Source: Prillingera fragicola (taxonomy: Eukaryota > Basidiomycota > Tremellomycetes > Trichosporonales > Trichosporonaceae). From it: a DNA stretch of 64,000 nucleotides. The stretch lies in assembly GCA_002335605.1 (NCBI GenBank), contig BEDY01000004.1, positions 124,001-188,000 on the forward strand. The letters run 5' to 3'. Positions 31,049-43,106 of this stretch are shown piece by piece. The translations under genes and the position numbers were made by a program. The first letter of the stretch is position 1; every line of letters begins with the position of its first letter. The notes under the pieces were generated by a model. It had not been told where the DNA came from. It ran no database searches and saw only the letters and a program-made list of their open reading frames with translations.

Positions 31049-32888
31049 CTACATAACCTGGCTCTCCGTAGGCTCGTTGGCAACGACCTCGCCGTCATTG
31101 ACGTCCATGCCCTCAAAGTGCTCGAGGAGCTCATCAAGCTCAATCTCGGGGAAGTCCTCCTCCTCCTCGTCCTCGTCGTCGCCCTCGGCACCAGCGACGT
31201 CGCTCTCGACCTCCATGGCCGAAGCAGCCTGCTGGGCCTTGCCGCCGCGACGCTTGCCACCACGCATACCCGAGCCGCCGGCGTTGCCGCCCATGGCGAC
31301 ATCGCCGTCCTCTTCGTCGTCTGCTGCCGGCTCGTCGGCACGGTACAGGTTGATGGCGGAACGCAAATCCTTGTCCTCCTCGAGGTCGCGCAGGAAGAGC
31401 TCGTAGTCGCGCTCGACGTTCTTCTGGTCCACACCACCACGGCGACCAAGAGCACCACGACCGACAGCGTTCGAGTCGGCTGTGAGATCCTCGGCCTCCT
31501 TGGCGATCGAACGGAGCTTCCAGTTCCTGGGCTTGGACTTCTTGCGGCGGTTGGGGTAGGTCTTCTTCACGAGAATCACGTCGGGTATCCTACCAGAGTC
31601 GAGAGCCTCAAAGTTGTCGCTGTTGTAGTTGGCGTTGGTCAGGTGGTAGCCGAGAACAGTGTCTCCAGGCTGGAGAATGGCACCGAGGTGGGTGCGGGTG
31701 TGGTAAATACCATCGTCACCCATGCCGTCCTCATCGAGCGACTGGCCGTTGCGGTTGGCGCGGGTCACCTGCGCGTCGGCAAGCACCCACTTGCCACGCT
31801 GGGCTCCAGAGGGCTCAATGTCGAGAACAACAAATTCGACAAGGTCAGAGACAGTGGCAAGAGAGTCAAACGGCTGGCGCCAGTAGACGGGTGCAGTCAC
31901 ATCGGTCTGCTGGAGAGTCATAGGGTCGAGGAGGTGCAGCGAGTTACCGACACGCGAGCAGATGGTAAGAGGAGAAATGTTACCCCACTGGCGAGCGAGC
32001 GACTTGGGAATGCACACCAAGTCATCCTTGCACACGGGCACAATCTCGACCGAGTAGGTGAACTTGTAGTTGGCAGTTCCGTTGTGGGTGTCTTGCGAGA
32101 TGAGCTGCTCGGATCCCTTGACGCGCACGGGCACGACACCGGCCAAGAACTCGCACATCTTGATAGCGTTGTTACGCTCAGTGTAGAAGAAGTCGAGACC
32201 GTCACGCTTCTCGGCGATACTGTTGGTGTCCTTGTGGGCGTTGTGCTTGAGGATGAGCTGCTCGAGGAACAAGAAGGTACGCTTGTGGGTCACCTTCTGG
32301 CGAACCTGGACTGATGCCTTCCAAGTGTTCTTGGCGGCAAGACGGGTACATGACGGGCACTGACCAGTCTGGACGACAAGAGTAAGAACAAAGGTCTGCT
32401 GGAGGACGGTGTGGGCGAGCACCTCCTTCTGGATAGTGATCTTGATCTTGATACGGCGCGAGTGAGGTTCTGTCCACACAAACGACGCGTCAATGAGGCG
32501 GACCTTGAGCAATGGCCTCGCAATCTTTTTCAAACAAATGGCTAAAAGAATGTTAGCAACAAGCAAAACCTCGGAGCCGACGAGTATCACTGACCAAGCA
32601 GCTCGCGCGACTCGGGCTGGCAAGCAACCCAGGTGCTGGGGGGCGACAAGAAGCGCTCACAGCCACGACAGAAGTTGATGACGGACTCCTTGGGAATACC
32701 CTCTGTGATGTCGACCGAGTTACGAAGACATCCCACACCTGTTGGTCAGCTATGTGCATGACAAGTTCCCCCGCAAAGGAGGTGGAGTACCTACAGAGCC
32801 CTGCGCCGTTGGCGGATGAGATGACTGTTCCACAGTCTGCACAGAGAATGTAGCTCTCCTGCCCTGCTGCGTCTGGTTCGTACTCCAT
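31049..32888 (-). CDS. NMD3: 60S ribosomal subunit export adaptor Nmd3
   Basis: Model complement(join(31049..32541, 32595..32738, 32795..32888)), 576 aa. The N-terminal zinc region carries four CxxC pairs: LCADCG, CVGCLR, FCRGCE and CPSCTR. The diagnostic block RNSVDITEGIPKESVINFCRGCERFLSPP follows the family closely. Downstream are KIARPLLKVRLIDASFVWTEPHSRRIK and the long central domain. The tail has a basic patch (KKTYPNRRKKSKPRNWK) and an acidic, Leu-containing stretch (EIELDELLEHFEGM) that fits the Crm1 export signal of Nmd3. The protein binds the nascent 60S subunit in the nucleus and escorts it through the pore. The first donor must be GTAGGT at 32794; the next GT downstream puts a stop codon into exon 2. 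Confidence 0.95.
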
Positions 32889-33279
32889 GATGTGCTAGGA
32901 GTATGTTTTGGGTCCAAGTCTAGATATGAGTAATCCCAGGAGCACGGTGCTGGCTGGTCGCTGCCCCGAACTGAAATCTTGGGAGTGGTGGCAAAATACT
33001 GAGGCTTGCCGTGTAATTATTTAAAAAAGTCCACGTCATTGATCACATGGGGAGGGAAGGCTGTTATCAATGTTCCGAACTGTCTTCCCTCCGTGCGTCC
33101 TTGGGTAGCTGGTGTACGTCACTTGTCACAGTTCCCACCACCACCACCTCTTGCAAAAGAGCAGTGCCGCACACAGCTCTTCAACAGGGCATCCTCGGCA
33201 CTCTCCCTCCTCATCCTCCTCTCCTGGCCACCAGCGCCCTCTGCAAGCCAGCAACAACAACTAGCAACTCGTCGCCAAA
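32889..33279. promoter_or_regulatory. Divergent promoter region between NMD3 and MDM31/32
   Basis: This 391-bp region drives two housekeeping genes in opposite directions. The plus side is CT-rich near the MDM31/32 ATG. No named element recognised. Confidence 0.45.
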
Positions 33280-35497
33280 ATGCAGCCAGTCGCCAGGCGG
33301 GTGGCGCACATTTTCTCACAACCCGCTGCACTCGCTTCTCTCCGAGCAAGCACCTCGAGAGCAGCGGCTACAAGCGTCATCCCCCGCCGGCAATCTGCTC
33401 ATGCTGACCGCTACCTCACTATCCATGCCTTCTTCACAAGACAGGCATCGAGCACCTCGCGATCGCTGCTGTCAAAACCTACCATCCCTCAGAGGTTCCC
33501 TCATACATTTCACCGACACAACTCGTCAACGTCGACGACCCCGGCAACACCGCCGCCCCCAGAGGATCCCAAGCGCGAACCGTGCCAGAACTGCCCCCAG
33601 CAGCTTCCGCTTGCACCGCGCGCGGCTGCTCCTCCCAAACCACCACCAGGAGCTCCTCAGGATTATGCGCCATTTATCAGGCGGTTGATACATCGATCAG
33701 ATTTGCAGCACGCCGCTACCCATCGGCCAACCAAAGCGGATCTCCTTGCTGCAGCGGACAGCTGGTGGCAGCGGTTGCGCATTCGATTCAAATACTTTAC
33801 CATCCGAGGATGGCGCAGGTTCAACACGGATGACCTGAGCGCCTTCCTGAGTTGGTTTGTGGTCGGCAATAGTGAGTTTGAGCACGTGTCCGAGAAGCCG
33901 GGACGCTAGCTAACGACTGATAGCGATCTGGATCTTGATTGGAACGACCACCTTTGTGTCTGCAGTCTTGTTCACGCTCAACTCGTTGTCCTTGCAAGAG
34001 TATGTGGCCCGCTGGATTTCGGACTACCTCACCTCTGCTGCTGGTGTCACCGTCATGTAAGTCACACGACCCACGTGCCTGTCCTAACTTGTCAGATTCG
34101 AGTCTGCTATCGTCCCCAAGTGGGGTGCATCCAAGATCTCGTTCCGCAACGTCTACGTGTCGCGCCGCCCAGTCGATGCCGACCCAAATGCGAAGAAGAC
34201 CAAGACGGCAACTGCGACCCCGCCCAACCCCACGGCCTACCTCGCTGCCAATGTGCCAGTCGAGACCTATGCCAGCCCCACGCGCGCTCCTGAGAGTGAA
34301 AACTATACCATGTACGACATCAACTTTGATGAAGTCGAGGTTACTCTCAGTTTGAGACGATGGCTGGATGGAAAGGGCCTGGTACAGCAGGCAAAGGTCA
34401 AGGGTGTTCGTGGCGTGATCGATCGTCGGTCCGTGTGGTGGGACCCCTCGAAAAGGCTGGAGCCTGCCGACTTCCGACACCCGACTGCCACTGGCGACTT
34501 TGAGCTCGACGACTTTGTTGTCGAAGACTTTTTGGTGACAGTGTACCAGCCCGGAGGCCAGCGACCGTACAACGTGTCCATCTTTAACGCACACTTTGGT
34601 CCCTTCCGCAAGCGCTGGCTGTTCTACGACATGCTCAGTGCCGAGGCAATGACTGGTCAGTACGACAACTGTCTTTTCAGTCTGCACATGCCGCAGAAGC
34701 TCGGCAAGGCCATACACGCCGATGGCATGGTCAAGAGGATGGCCCGTTTCCGCATCGATGGTCTGCCCATTGAGCACGCGCAGTATGCTTCAGGCAACCA
34801 GGGCCCCATGTCGTGGATCACATCTGGCAAACTGGATGCCGTTTTGGACATCAAGTTCCCCCAGCACCCCGATGACGAAAGCGTGGACATTATGGCCATT
34901 TTCGATGAGATTGGCCGCAACGTTGCCAACATTACGACCCAGGGCTCGCTGCCTGCCGACGTTGGCGAGAGCGGCGATCTCGGACGCATCAACGATGCCA
35001 TTGCAGCAACCGAGGCGAGCAGCTCGGCTCTGATTCCCGGTCAACACCGGCTTGCTCGCCCTCCCCTCCGCGCCCCTGGCCGGGCGGAACCCGTGGACCA
35101 ACGGCGTGTCACCATTGATATTGACATGCGCTTCCGCGACCTCAAGGCCGCAGTGCCCGTCTTCACTTATGACCTGAGCATGACAAACAATGCCCTCATT
35201 CGCCCCATTGTCGCATTCATCAACGCCAACCGCACCCTCGTCCCCATCCACTGCCAAGTGGCCGCCGACCTTCCCGACTTTGACGGCTCGTGGACTCTGT
35301 TCGAGACGGGTCTTATGACTTCTATCTCCCAGCAGATCTACGCTGCACTCGCCTATCATGTCACGTCTGAGGCGGCCAACTCGAAACGCATCCGCCAGGT
35401 CGGTTACTGGGGCCTGCAGCGCGGCGCTGCGGCGCTCCTCGACGCACTCAAGACAGTCGTCGACCCCATCAACGGCCAGGCCACGGCTGCTTTGTAA
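33280..35497 (+). CDS. MDM31: Mitochondrial inner membrane protein Mdm31/Mdm32
   Basis: Model join(33280..33871, 33924..34056, 34096..35497), 511 aa. The N-terminus (MQPVARRVAHIFSQPAALASLRAS) is an amphipathic Arg/Ala/Ser presequence. A Pro-rich spacer follows, then the conserved block KADLLAAADSWWQRLRIRFKYFTIRGWRRFNTDDLSAFLSW. A membrane span follows (IWILIGTTTFVSAVLF, about residues 198-214). The intermembrane-space domain includes AIVPKWGASKISFRNVYVSRRP and the NYTMYDINFDEVEVTLSLRRWLDGKGL motif shared by Mdm31 and Mdm32, which support mitochondrial shape, lipid homeostasis and mtDNA nucleoid maintenance. I cannot decide between the two paralogues. The downstream VPS15 gene starts 250 bp later on the same strand. 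Confidence 0.9.
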
Positions 35498-35747
35498 CTT
35501 CCCTACCACTCATAGTCTGCTTAGAAAAGCAATGTATGCATTTTTGTCCAGTGTTGATGAAGTGTGGTAACAATTGGAAGCGGGAGCAGATTGAGTTGCC
35601 ACCCCGGAGACCCCGCGTCGATTGTCGTCAGCAAGACCACATCTCAGATGTCATCATTCACCTTCATCCACCCAACTAACCTCCAACAACGCTTTCGTTT
35701 CGCAGTGCGACTCTTTTCAGCAGCACCGTAGCGGTGTAGTGCCCAAA

Positions 35748-38700
35748 ATGGGTAACATATCATCCATGGCCCGCGCGTGAGTCCTTTTGTTGTTAACACA
35801 AGCTGACGACCAAGCTCGACAGCGCTGGACTCGTACGTCTCTGAGCTCGGGAACGACATCTCGTATGACAAGAGGTGAGCTTCTTCTTGCAGTCCCAATC
35901 AGTGTGAGGAGACACTGACGGAGGGAACAGTTTGTCTTCGTCACGATTCCTCAAGACCATTCTCGCGCGACACAAGAACGGGCCTCTCGTGCTGAAGATC
36001 TTTATCAAGCCCGATGCGAGCATGACCCTGCGGCTCATCCAGCGGCGGCTGACCCGTGCGTTTCTCTGTTTTAAGACAGTGCTGACATTATACAGGCGAG
36101 AGGGACGCGCTCGCACACCTGCCCAATGTTATGACGTACCAAAAGTTCATTGAGACGGACAAGGCGGGATACCTCATTCGGCAATGGGTTGGGTCGAGTC
36201 TTTATGATCGCTTGAGGTGGGTTGCTGCATACTTGGAGAGCGTACTCTGACCAGTCAGTACCCAACCATATCTCACAGACATTGAGAAGAAGTGGATCGC
36301 GTTCCAGCTTCTCACTTGCCTGCGCGATGCCCGCACCAACAAGGTCAGTTGCGCACCAGGATTCGAGGAGGAGCTAACGCCGCAGGTCGCACACGGCGAC
36401 ATCAAGTCGGACAACGTCCTTATCACCTCTGACCTGACAGTGCTTGTGACCGACTTTTCCTCGGCCTTCAAACCAACCTACCTTCCCCTCGACGACCCGA
36501 GTGACTTCTCCTTCTTCTTTGACACTTCGGCAAGGCGTACATGCTACATTGCCCCGGAACGGTTCTACGAAGCTGATTCGAAAATGGCACAGGAGAAGGT
36601 CGCAGCTGCGTCAGAGTCTAAATCAGGCAGCGGGGCGGAGCCATGGGAGAAGCGCGACGAGAGGGTTACAGAGGAGATGGACGTGTTCTCGGCTGGATGT
36701 GTGCTGGCCGAGACATGGACGGATGGACGCACCGTGTTCAATTTGAGTGAGCTGTTTGCGTACCGCAACGGCTCTCTTGGGCTGGAAGGTATCCTTGACA
36801 ACCTCGAGGACGTGGACGTCAAGTCCATGATCGCTCAAATGCTCTCGCGCGAGCCATCGCAGCGCCCAAGCTTTGATCGTATCCTCGCCACCTACCGCGG
36901 TACCATCTTTCCCGAGTACTTTTATACTTTCCTCCAAGACTATGTCCAGGAGCTCGCCGAGCTGCCCGAATCGACTGGCCACGACTTTTTGCCCCGCGCA
37001 GCAACGCTGCCTGGAGCCAGGATTGATCGCATGCTGGAGCAGTGGGATTCGATTAGCGTGCACCTTGAGGGCAAAGGCATCAATGAGAGTGAGTCTGCGC
37101 GGTCTTGATCTGAGCTGATCACAGTAGATGGGCCAGCACTGCTGCTGCTCAACATCGTCACGTCGTCGCTGCGTAACTGCCTTTCGCCCAGCTCGCGACT
37201 GCACGGCTTGAAGCTGTTCCTCAACCTCTGCCCGTATCTTATGGACGAGGACAAGGTGGACCGCATTATTCCCTTCGTGGTCGAGCTGTTGTCTGATGAC
37301 GTGCCTATTGTGCGCGCCGAGGCGACACGCACCGTTGTTATTGTTGTAAGTCGACCATGTGCAGCGTGCGGCCACGCTGACCCTGCAGGTCGAGTCTATC
37401 ACAGCCATCACTGTCCACAACGCCACCTTTCTCCCCGAGTATTTGCTACCCCAGATGCGGCGACTCGCAAACGACACGGACGTCTTTGTGCGCGCAACCT
37501 ACGCTCGCGCCCTGGTCCGACTTGCCGACGCCGCCATGCGCATGCTCGAGCTGAGCCAGGCTGCAAAGCCCCAATCTCCCAACGACGGTCCACAGATCTC
37601 CGACTCCGACTATGATGCGATGCTGGCAGAGATTCAGGCCGTTGTCGAAGAACAAGCCACGACTTTGCTTGTCGACTCGTCCAGCAACGTCAAGCGCGGC
37701 ATGCTCGCCAATATCTCGGACTTGTGCCTCTTCTTTGGACGCCAAAAGTCGAGCGAAACCGTGCTCAGCCACATCATGACGTATCTCAACGACCGCGACT
37801 GGCAGCTTCGTCTTGCTTTCTTTGACAGCATCGTCGCTGTCGGCGCCTTCATCGGTATCCGCGCTATAGACGACTATGTGCTACCCCTCATGCTCCAGGC
37901 CCTGGCTGATCCAGAGGAGGCTGTCGTTGCGCGTGTCATTGCATCGCTTTCAAGCCTGACCTCACTCGGGCTGCTACCCCGCATGCGGCTATGGGACGTC
38001 TTCTCCGTCGTCCAAGGGTTCCTGTACCACCCGAACGCGTGGATTCGCCAAGGCGCTGCAGGGTTCGTGGCCGCAGCGGCTCGAAACCTGCCAACGTCGG
38101 ACGTGTGGTGTATCCTCTACCCATCAGTGCGCACAGCGCTGCGGTCAGACATTCTGAACCTGGACGAGGACTCCATTCTGAGCGCCCTGGTACCGCCACT
38201 CTCACGCTCTACTCTGCAGCTTGCCAAGGCAGCTGCGCTGCAAAACTCTCCCCCAGGATTCTGGAACGTTTTACCTAATCGCTCATCAGCCAAGTCGGCG
38301 CTCACGAAAGCAGCGACATCCGAGAGCTCGACGGACACGCCCCAGCTCCGCGAGAAGGGTATCTCTGCCAGGGAGGAGAAGAAGATTCTCGCCCTGCGCG
38401 AGTTCATTGTCAAGCAGGCGCACGCCAGCAAAGCTCGGGAGGGCTCGGATGGTGGCACGCTACCTGAAGCAGCTCTGACGTCTGGCAAGAGTATTTCTCT
38501 CATCAACCTCGGTGTGACGCCTCAAACCGTGTTTATCTCTCCCCGCAAGGTGGGAGTCGTGGACGCCAAGCTCGAGCTTTTAAAGCTACATCCTCATCTT
38601 GCGGGCGAGAGCCACAGCCGCCGCACGTCGTTTGCAAGCAAGAGTAACCGTGGGACGGACAGCCAGGCAGAGGAGCTCCGCAAGAAGCTGCAGGCCATTG

Positions 38701-40556
38701 ACGTGCCCAGCCGCTCTGTCTCGGTATCGGTCGAGCCACCACCTGTGGCCGGCAGTCCCTCCGAGTCGGCCATCTCGTCCACCATGGATATCACTAGCGT
38801 CACTCGGGCTGGTCGCCACAGGCTGGATTCCAAGGCTGCCCCCGCTGTTGGAGCTGTCAACACCACGGCAGTGGGCACAACCACTATTCACGACGATCCA
38901 CCAGCAAATCATTCTGGACGAAGCACGCCTGTCCTAGGCACCACAGTACAGCCTGGCACCAGTGGCTCTGTTGCTCCCTACAGCAGCACGTACGACGGTG
39001 CCGACCCAGGTGTAAGGGCCTACCTCGAGCAGGTCGACTTGGAGAACTATCGCGCACCACTGCTCGATTTTGGACCTCGCGTTGTGGCAGCACATCGCAA
39101 GCGTGGACCGCGAGGTGGCAAGTCGTCCAACCCGCAGTTTGTCACCATGATTGCACACCTCCCACAACACACTGGGGCTGTTACTGCGATTGTGACCTCG
39201 CCTGACCAAGTGTTCTTTGCCACTGCCTCTGAGGACTCGACAGTCTTGGTCTGGGACATTGCCCGCCTCGAACGCTCAGTGGCCGCTCGAGCTAGGCTGA
39301 TCTACAAGATGGACGCGCCTGTATCTGCAATGTGTCGGATCAACGAAACGCACTGTCTCGCCGTAGCCTCAGAGGATGGTGCGGTGGATATTCTGAGGGT
39401 ACACGTGTCGTTGACGGGGTCCTCCATCAAGTTTCGGGAGATTGACGCCATTCGCAAGTGGCGTGCGGCGCCTGCAGATGGCTATGTTACCCACATCTGC
39501 CACCTGCAGGAGTCGTCGTTGTTGCTCGTGACGAGCACGGGCACGATTGCTGTCTTTGACATGCGGTCCATGGAAATCAAGACTCGCCTTCAACACCCGC
39601 TGGAACTGGGACCCATCTCCGCGGTATGTGCCAGCTCGCACTGGCTTATCGTTGGCACTGTCACGGGTGCCTTGAGCTTGTGGGATCTACGATTTGGCTT
39701 GGTTCTCAAGAGCTGGGCCACTCGAGGTGGCGTGACCTCGCTGGCAATTCACCCATCACGAGGCCGCGGTCGTTGGCTAATGGTATCAATTAATCGCAAT
39801 GCCCAAGGGGACCGACCCGACAGCGATGCCAACGACACGCCCCTGGTCGAGACTTATGACATTGAAACTGCCAAGCTTGTCGAGGTGTACGAAGCGCGAT
39901 CGACTCGACCCTCCTCACGTGGCCACCCGCCACCGAACCGAGATGTGCTTCAGACCAAATCGGAGCTCATTGCCGAAGTCGCAGGTGGGCGCGGGGGGCT
40001 GCCATCACTGTCTGCGGACTCTGTCGACCTGCCTTCGGTCCAATCGCTCCTTGTAGGCACCGGCTTTATCTCACTCCAAGGAACGGCAACCGATTTGACG
40101 GGTGGCAACGACGCACGTCCCGGATGGATGGTGACTGCCGGCGACGACCGCGTGATCAGGTATTGGGATCTCATTCGTCCCAGTGATGGCTTTGTTGTTT
40201 GCGGCAGTCAACGAGAAAGGGATGTTGTGTTTAGGTCAGGTGCCCAAGCCACACCACAGCTCTTCTACACTGTCCCCGTCACGCGTGGAGCACTTGATGC
40301 CCGTCGTGGATCCACCTCGACTACGACCAGTGCTGGTGGCACGGGCTCCACTACCACTGCTGGGGCCAGCACGGCCGGCTCCTCATCGGCAGCGGCACAT
40401 GCTGCCAATTCCCAGCGACAACCGTTGCGGCCCCACTACGATGCTGTGTGTGCCTTGGGAGTGGTGGAGACTCCGTTCAGCAGCTGCATTGTCAGTGCCG
40501 ATCGAAGCGGAGTGATCAAGGTTTGGCGCATGGAGGGAGCACCCGTTGGGCGGTAA
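35748..40556 (+). CDS. VPS15: Vps15, regulatory pseudokinase/kinase subunit of Vps34 PI3-kinase
   Basis: Model join(35748..35776, 35815..35874, 35931..36055, 36096..36216, 36259..36343, 36386..37088, 37125..37345, 37389..40556), 1503 aa, similar to yeast Vps15. It starts MGNISS, a good N-myristoylation signal, as in all Vps15. The divergent kinase domain shows VLKIFIKP, HGDIKSDNVL (about residues 143-152), TDFSS in place of DFG, and the signature YLPLDDPSDFSFFFDTSARRTCYIAPERF. A helical HEAT-repeat region follows (residues ~370-620), then a Ser/Thr/Pro linker and a C-terminal WD40 propeller (ATASEDSTVLVWDI, VTAGDDRVIRYWDLIRP, IVSADRSGVIKVW). Vps15 anchors Vps34/Vps30 complexes on endosomes and autophagic membranes. 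Confidence 0.95.
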
Positions 40557-41071
40557 GCAGAATAAACCTCGGCACTGTAACAATAATTAGAACGTACATG
40601 CATGGGAGTCAGGCGTACGCATGCACTAACGGCAAGCCGACGGCCAGCCAGGCCCTGCTCGAATACTGGTCCGAAGGAACCCATCCTCGCTAAGCTGATC
40701 AAGCATATTTCGGTCTCACGGGAGCTCTCTGCAGATTGGTGCAGTGGAACGGGGATACCAGTTGACCGTTTCCGCACCACGTTTCTGGTTCCTGAACCGA
40801 CAGCTGTGCCTGGGGTGCTGGATGTTTAGCGTCGTCAACGTGTCCCGAGTTAGTGGCATTTGTACGGCGCGCTGATCGCGCTAATAGGTCGCGAGCTGTA
40901 CACAATAATATCATACGGTAGTGATGCAAACAGGCGAGAATGTGGATATGATATGGGCCGCTCGACGGCGACGAGCTGTACAATGCAAAAAAGACTCGAC
41001 GGCGACGAGCTGTACAATGCAAAAAAGACAAGCGGGAGTATGCACGGCATGCGTGAATCTTGACAAGATGC
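40557..41071. other. Convergent 3' region between VPS15 and homeodomain gene
   Basis: These 515 bp hold a 34-bp exact tandem duplication (listed separately) and no credible ORF. Confidence 0.5.
40961..41028. repeat. Exact 34-bp tandem duplication
   Basis: Two identical 34-bp units (40961-40994 and 40995-41028) begin ctcgacggcgacgagctgta and end in an A-rich stretch. A related gagctgtaca fragment occurs about 70 bp upstream. It sits in the 3' flank shared by two convergent genes. Confidence 0.9.
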
Positions 41072-43106
41072 CTAGTTTAAAAGGTTCTTGACCTTGAGGG
41101 CGGTTGGAGGCGAAGGTTGAGGGGCGGGTTCATCGATATCCATGTCTTGGGGAGCCCCAGCAGACGACGGCTTGGACGACGATGGTAAGCTTTGTGACAG
41201 AGTTCGCGGAGAGGCAATGTGCAGAGGAGGTGGTGACTCGGACACGGCAAGGAGTGCATTCTTGCGGTCACGGTCGCGAATGGATAGCTGATCGAGTGGC
41301 ACCGTCTGTTGAGGTGGCGTGAGCACCGTGGACTGCCGGTCGCCGGCTTGCTGGATGGGGGCATCCAGGACGAGGTTGAACAGTGAGGGTGGCAGTTGCG
41401 AGCCCCGTGACGGTGGGGACAGAAGCATGTTTGTTTGGCCAGACGGCGTAGTCTGGCCCTCATTGCGAGGAGTGGGTCCCATGTCGGGGAGCGCGTGTGG
41501 ATTCTCTCGTGTCATGAGACGATCGCTCTCGGCGCGCCACACAGCCCTACGGTGCCCACTCTCAATCGAGTGTGATCCTGGGTCCGACCCCGATTCCGGA
41601 GAGCGATATTCGGGCCATGTTGAGGCAGGCCCGGCATAACGCGAACCAGGCGGGACAGAAAAGTCTACACCTCGCGCATCAATCAAGCTGCGCATCTGAT
41701 GTGAAGGATGAGTCTCGGCGCGAACGAGAACTCCTGGGCCACTCTGACCAGTCGCTCCCTCGCCGTGAGCGTCGGGGGGCGGGTGGAACATTGTCGACGC
41801 TCGTTGCAGAGATGGTCGCTGAGTAGCTGATGAGTTTGAGGCAGAGGCAGGGGTGTACGGTCCCATGTCTGTGTGCATCGAACTTGAGCGTTGTCGCTCT
41901 GGTCCAGTACCCTGGTGTTGGCCGCGTATCGCTGGCGGCGGATCAAAGGCAAAGTGTGATCCGTGCTCCGGGCGTTCTGGGCGTCGTGTGTTATTTTGCA
42001 GACTGGAAGGGTAGCGCGAGGAAGGAGGTACACGAGTACCGCTCTGCGGGTCGGAAGGCGAGGTCTGCGTCCTACCACCGAGATAATCGTTCTGGGAACC
42101 CGGTGCGGGGCGGCCTGATTGCAAAGGAAAAGGGGCGCTGTGCATGGACCACACCGAAGCCGGAGAGGGTCCGCCTTGGGACCAGAGTGAGGCTTCAGCG
42201 GTGCGGGAATTCTCCTGTCGGCCCTGGTGGTTATAGCCGAGGTCGGTCTGTTCCCTGCGGCGCTTCTGCCGCTGGTTCTGATTGCGGTGAGCAAGATGTC
42301 TGCAGGATAGTAGAAGGAACCACTGACCTGAAACCAAACCTGCACCTGGCGCGGAGTCAGACCAATCTCTTGTGCCAGCTCCTCGCGTTCTCTTGTCGAT
42401 GGAAATACAGTCTGCATTGAAGTTAGCACAGCCTAACGACTGGTCTGCCGCAACTTACACGCTCGAGGAGGCCATTGAGTGCAGTCCACTGCATGCGTGT
42501 CATGAGCATTCGCGTCCGTCGCCGAGGCGGTGATTGGCTGCGACGAGTTGAGGGTTCGGACGCTGCCTGCGTCGAGACCTCAAAGCCACCTTGCCGTTCC
42601 GCCGGGCGTCCATGAAGTTGGCTGACGGCAGAAGCTGGAGAATGCTGGCTGATGGACAAGGATGGAGCGGACGACTCTGAGTGCTTGGAGCCGATCGACA
42701 TCTGCGAGTCTTGCGAGTCACCTCGAATCATGGCGGCGGAAATGTTGCACTGCGGACCCATGGCGTCGCTGCCAGGGACTCGGCGAGGGAGAGGGGCCGT
42801 GGAATTCATAGACGCAGCGTGCAGGCTATGCGAAGGGGGAGCTGAGCCCACCAAGTGGGAACCAGTGACGGAGCGGCTGTGATGACCGCAACTGCTAGCC
42901 TCCCCTTGCAGCCGGCCCGTCGTATGAACATGAGGCCGCTTGGGAGAGAGCGAGCTCGGAGGTGGAGGTGATGACGACGGGGGTTTAATTTCGCCTGCGT
43001 GCATGGGAGAAAATGGTCTCCGGGGCTTGATAGGGCGGCTGGGCGGCTGAGGGGGCGGCGAGCGACTCCCACTTGACCGCCATCCAGACCCACCGCCAGT
43101 GGCCAT
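41072..43106 (-). CDS. Homeodomain transcription factor
   Basis: Model complement(join(41072..42277, 42328..42411, 42459..43106)), 645 aa. The homeodomain (about residues 196-255) is assembled over both splice junctions: RRRTRMLMTRMQWTALNGLL, then ERTVFPSTREREELAQEIG, LTPRQVQVWFQ and NQRQKRRRE. It is a typical 60-residue class domain, not TALE, with Trp48, Phe49, Asn51 and Arg53 present but Gln at position 52, where Arg is usual. Both flanks are long, disordered Ser/Pro/Gln-rich regions. No second DNA-binding domain. Basidiomycete mating-type HD genes come as divergent pairs; no partner is visible here, so I favour a non-mating regulator. ATG 43106 (MATGGGSGW) is chosen; an in-frame ATG 108 bp upstream is an alternative. 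Confidence 0.85.

Noticed and set aside
31118..32314. 398-residue plus-strand frame opposite NMD3
   Set aside because: Exact antisense shadow of the NMD3 coding exon; Leu/Val/Gly-rich with no family features.
41072..43106. Homeodomain gene as a mating-type HD locus
   Set aside because: No divergently transcribed second homeodomain gene, and the domain is typical 60-residue class rather than the TALE-type partner; the long empty upstream region alone is not evidence.
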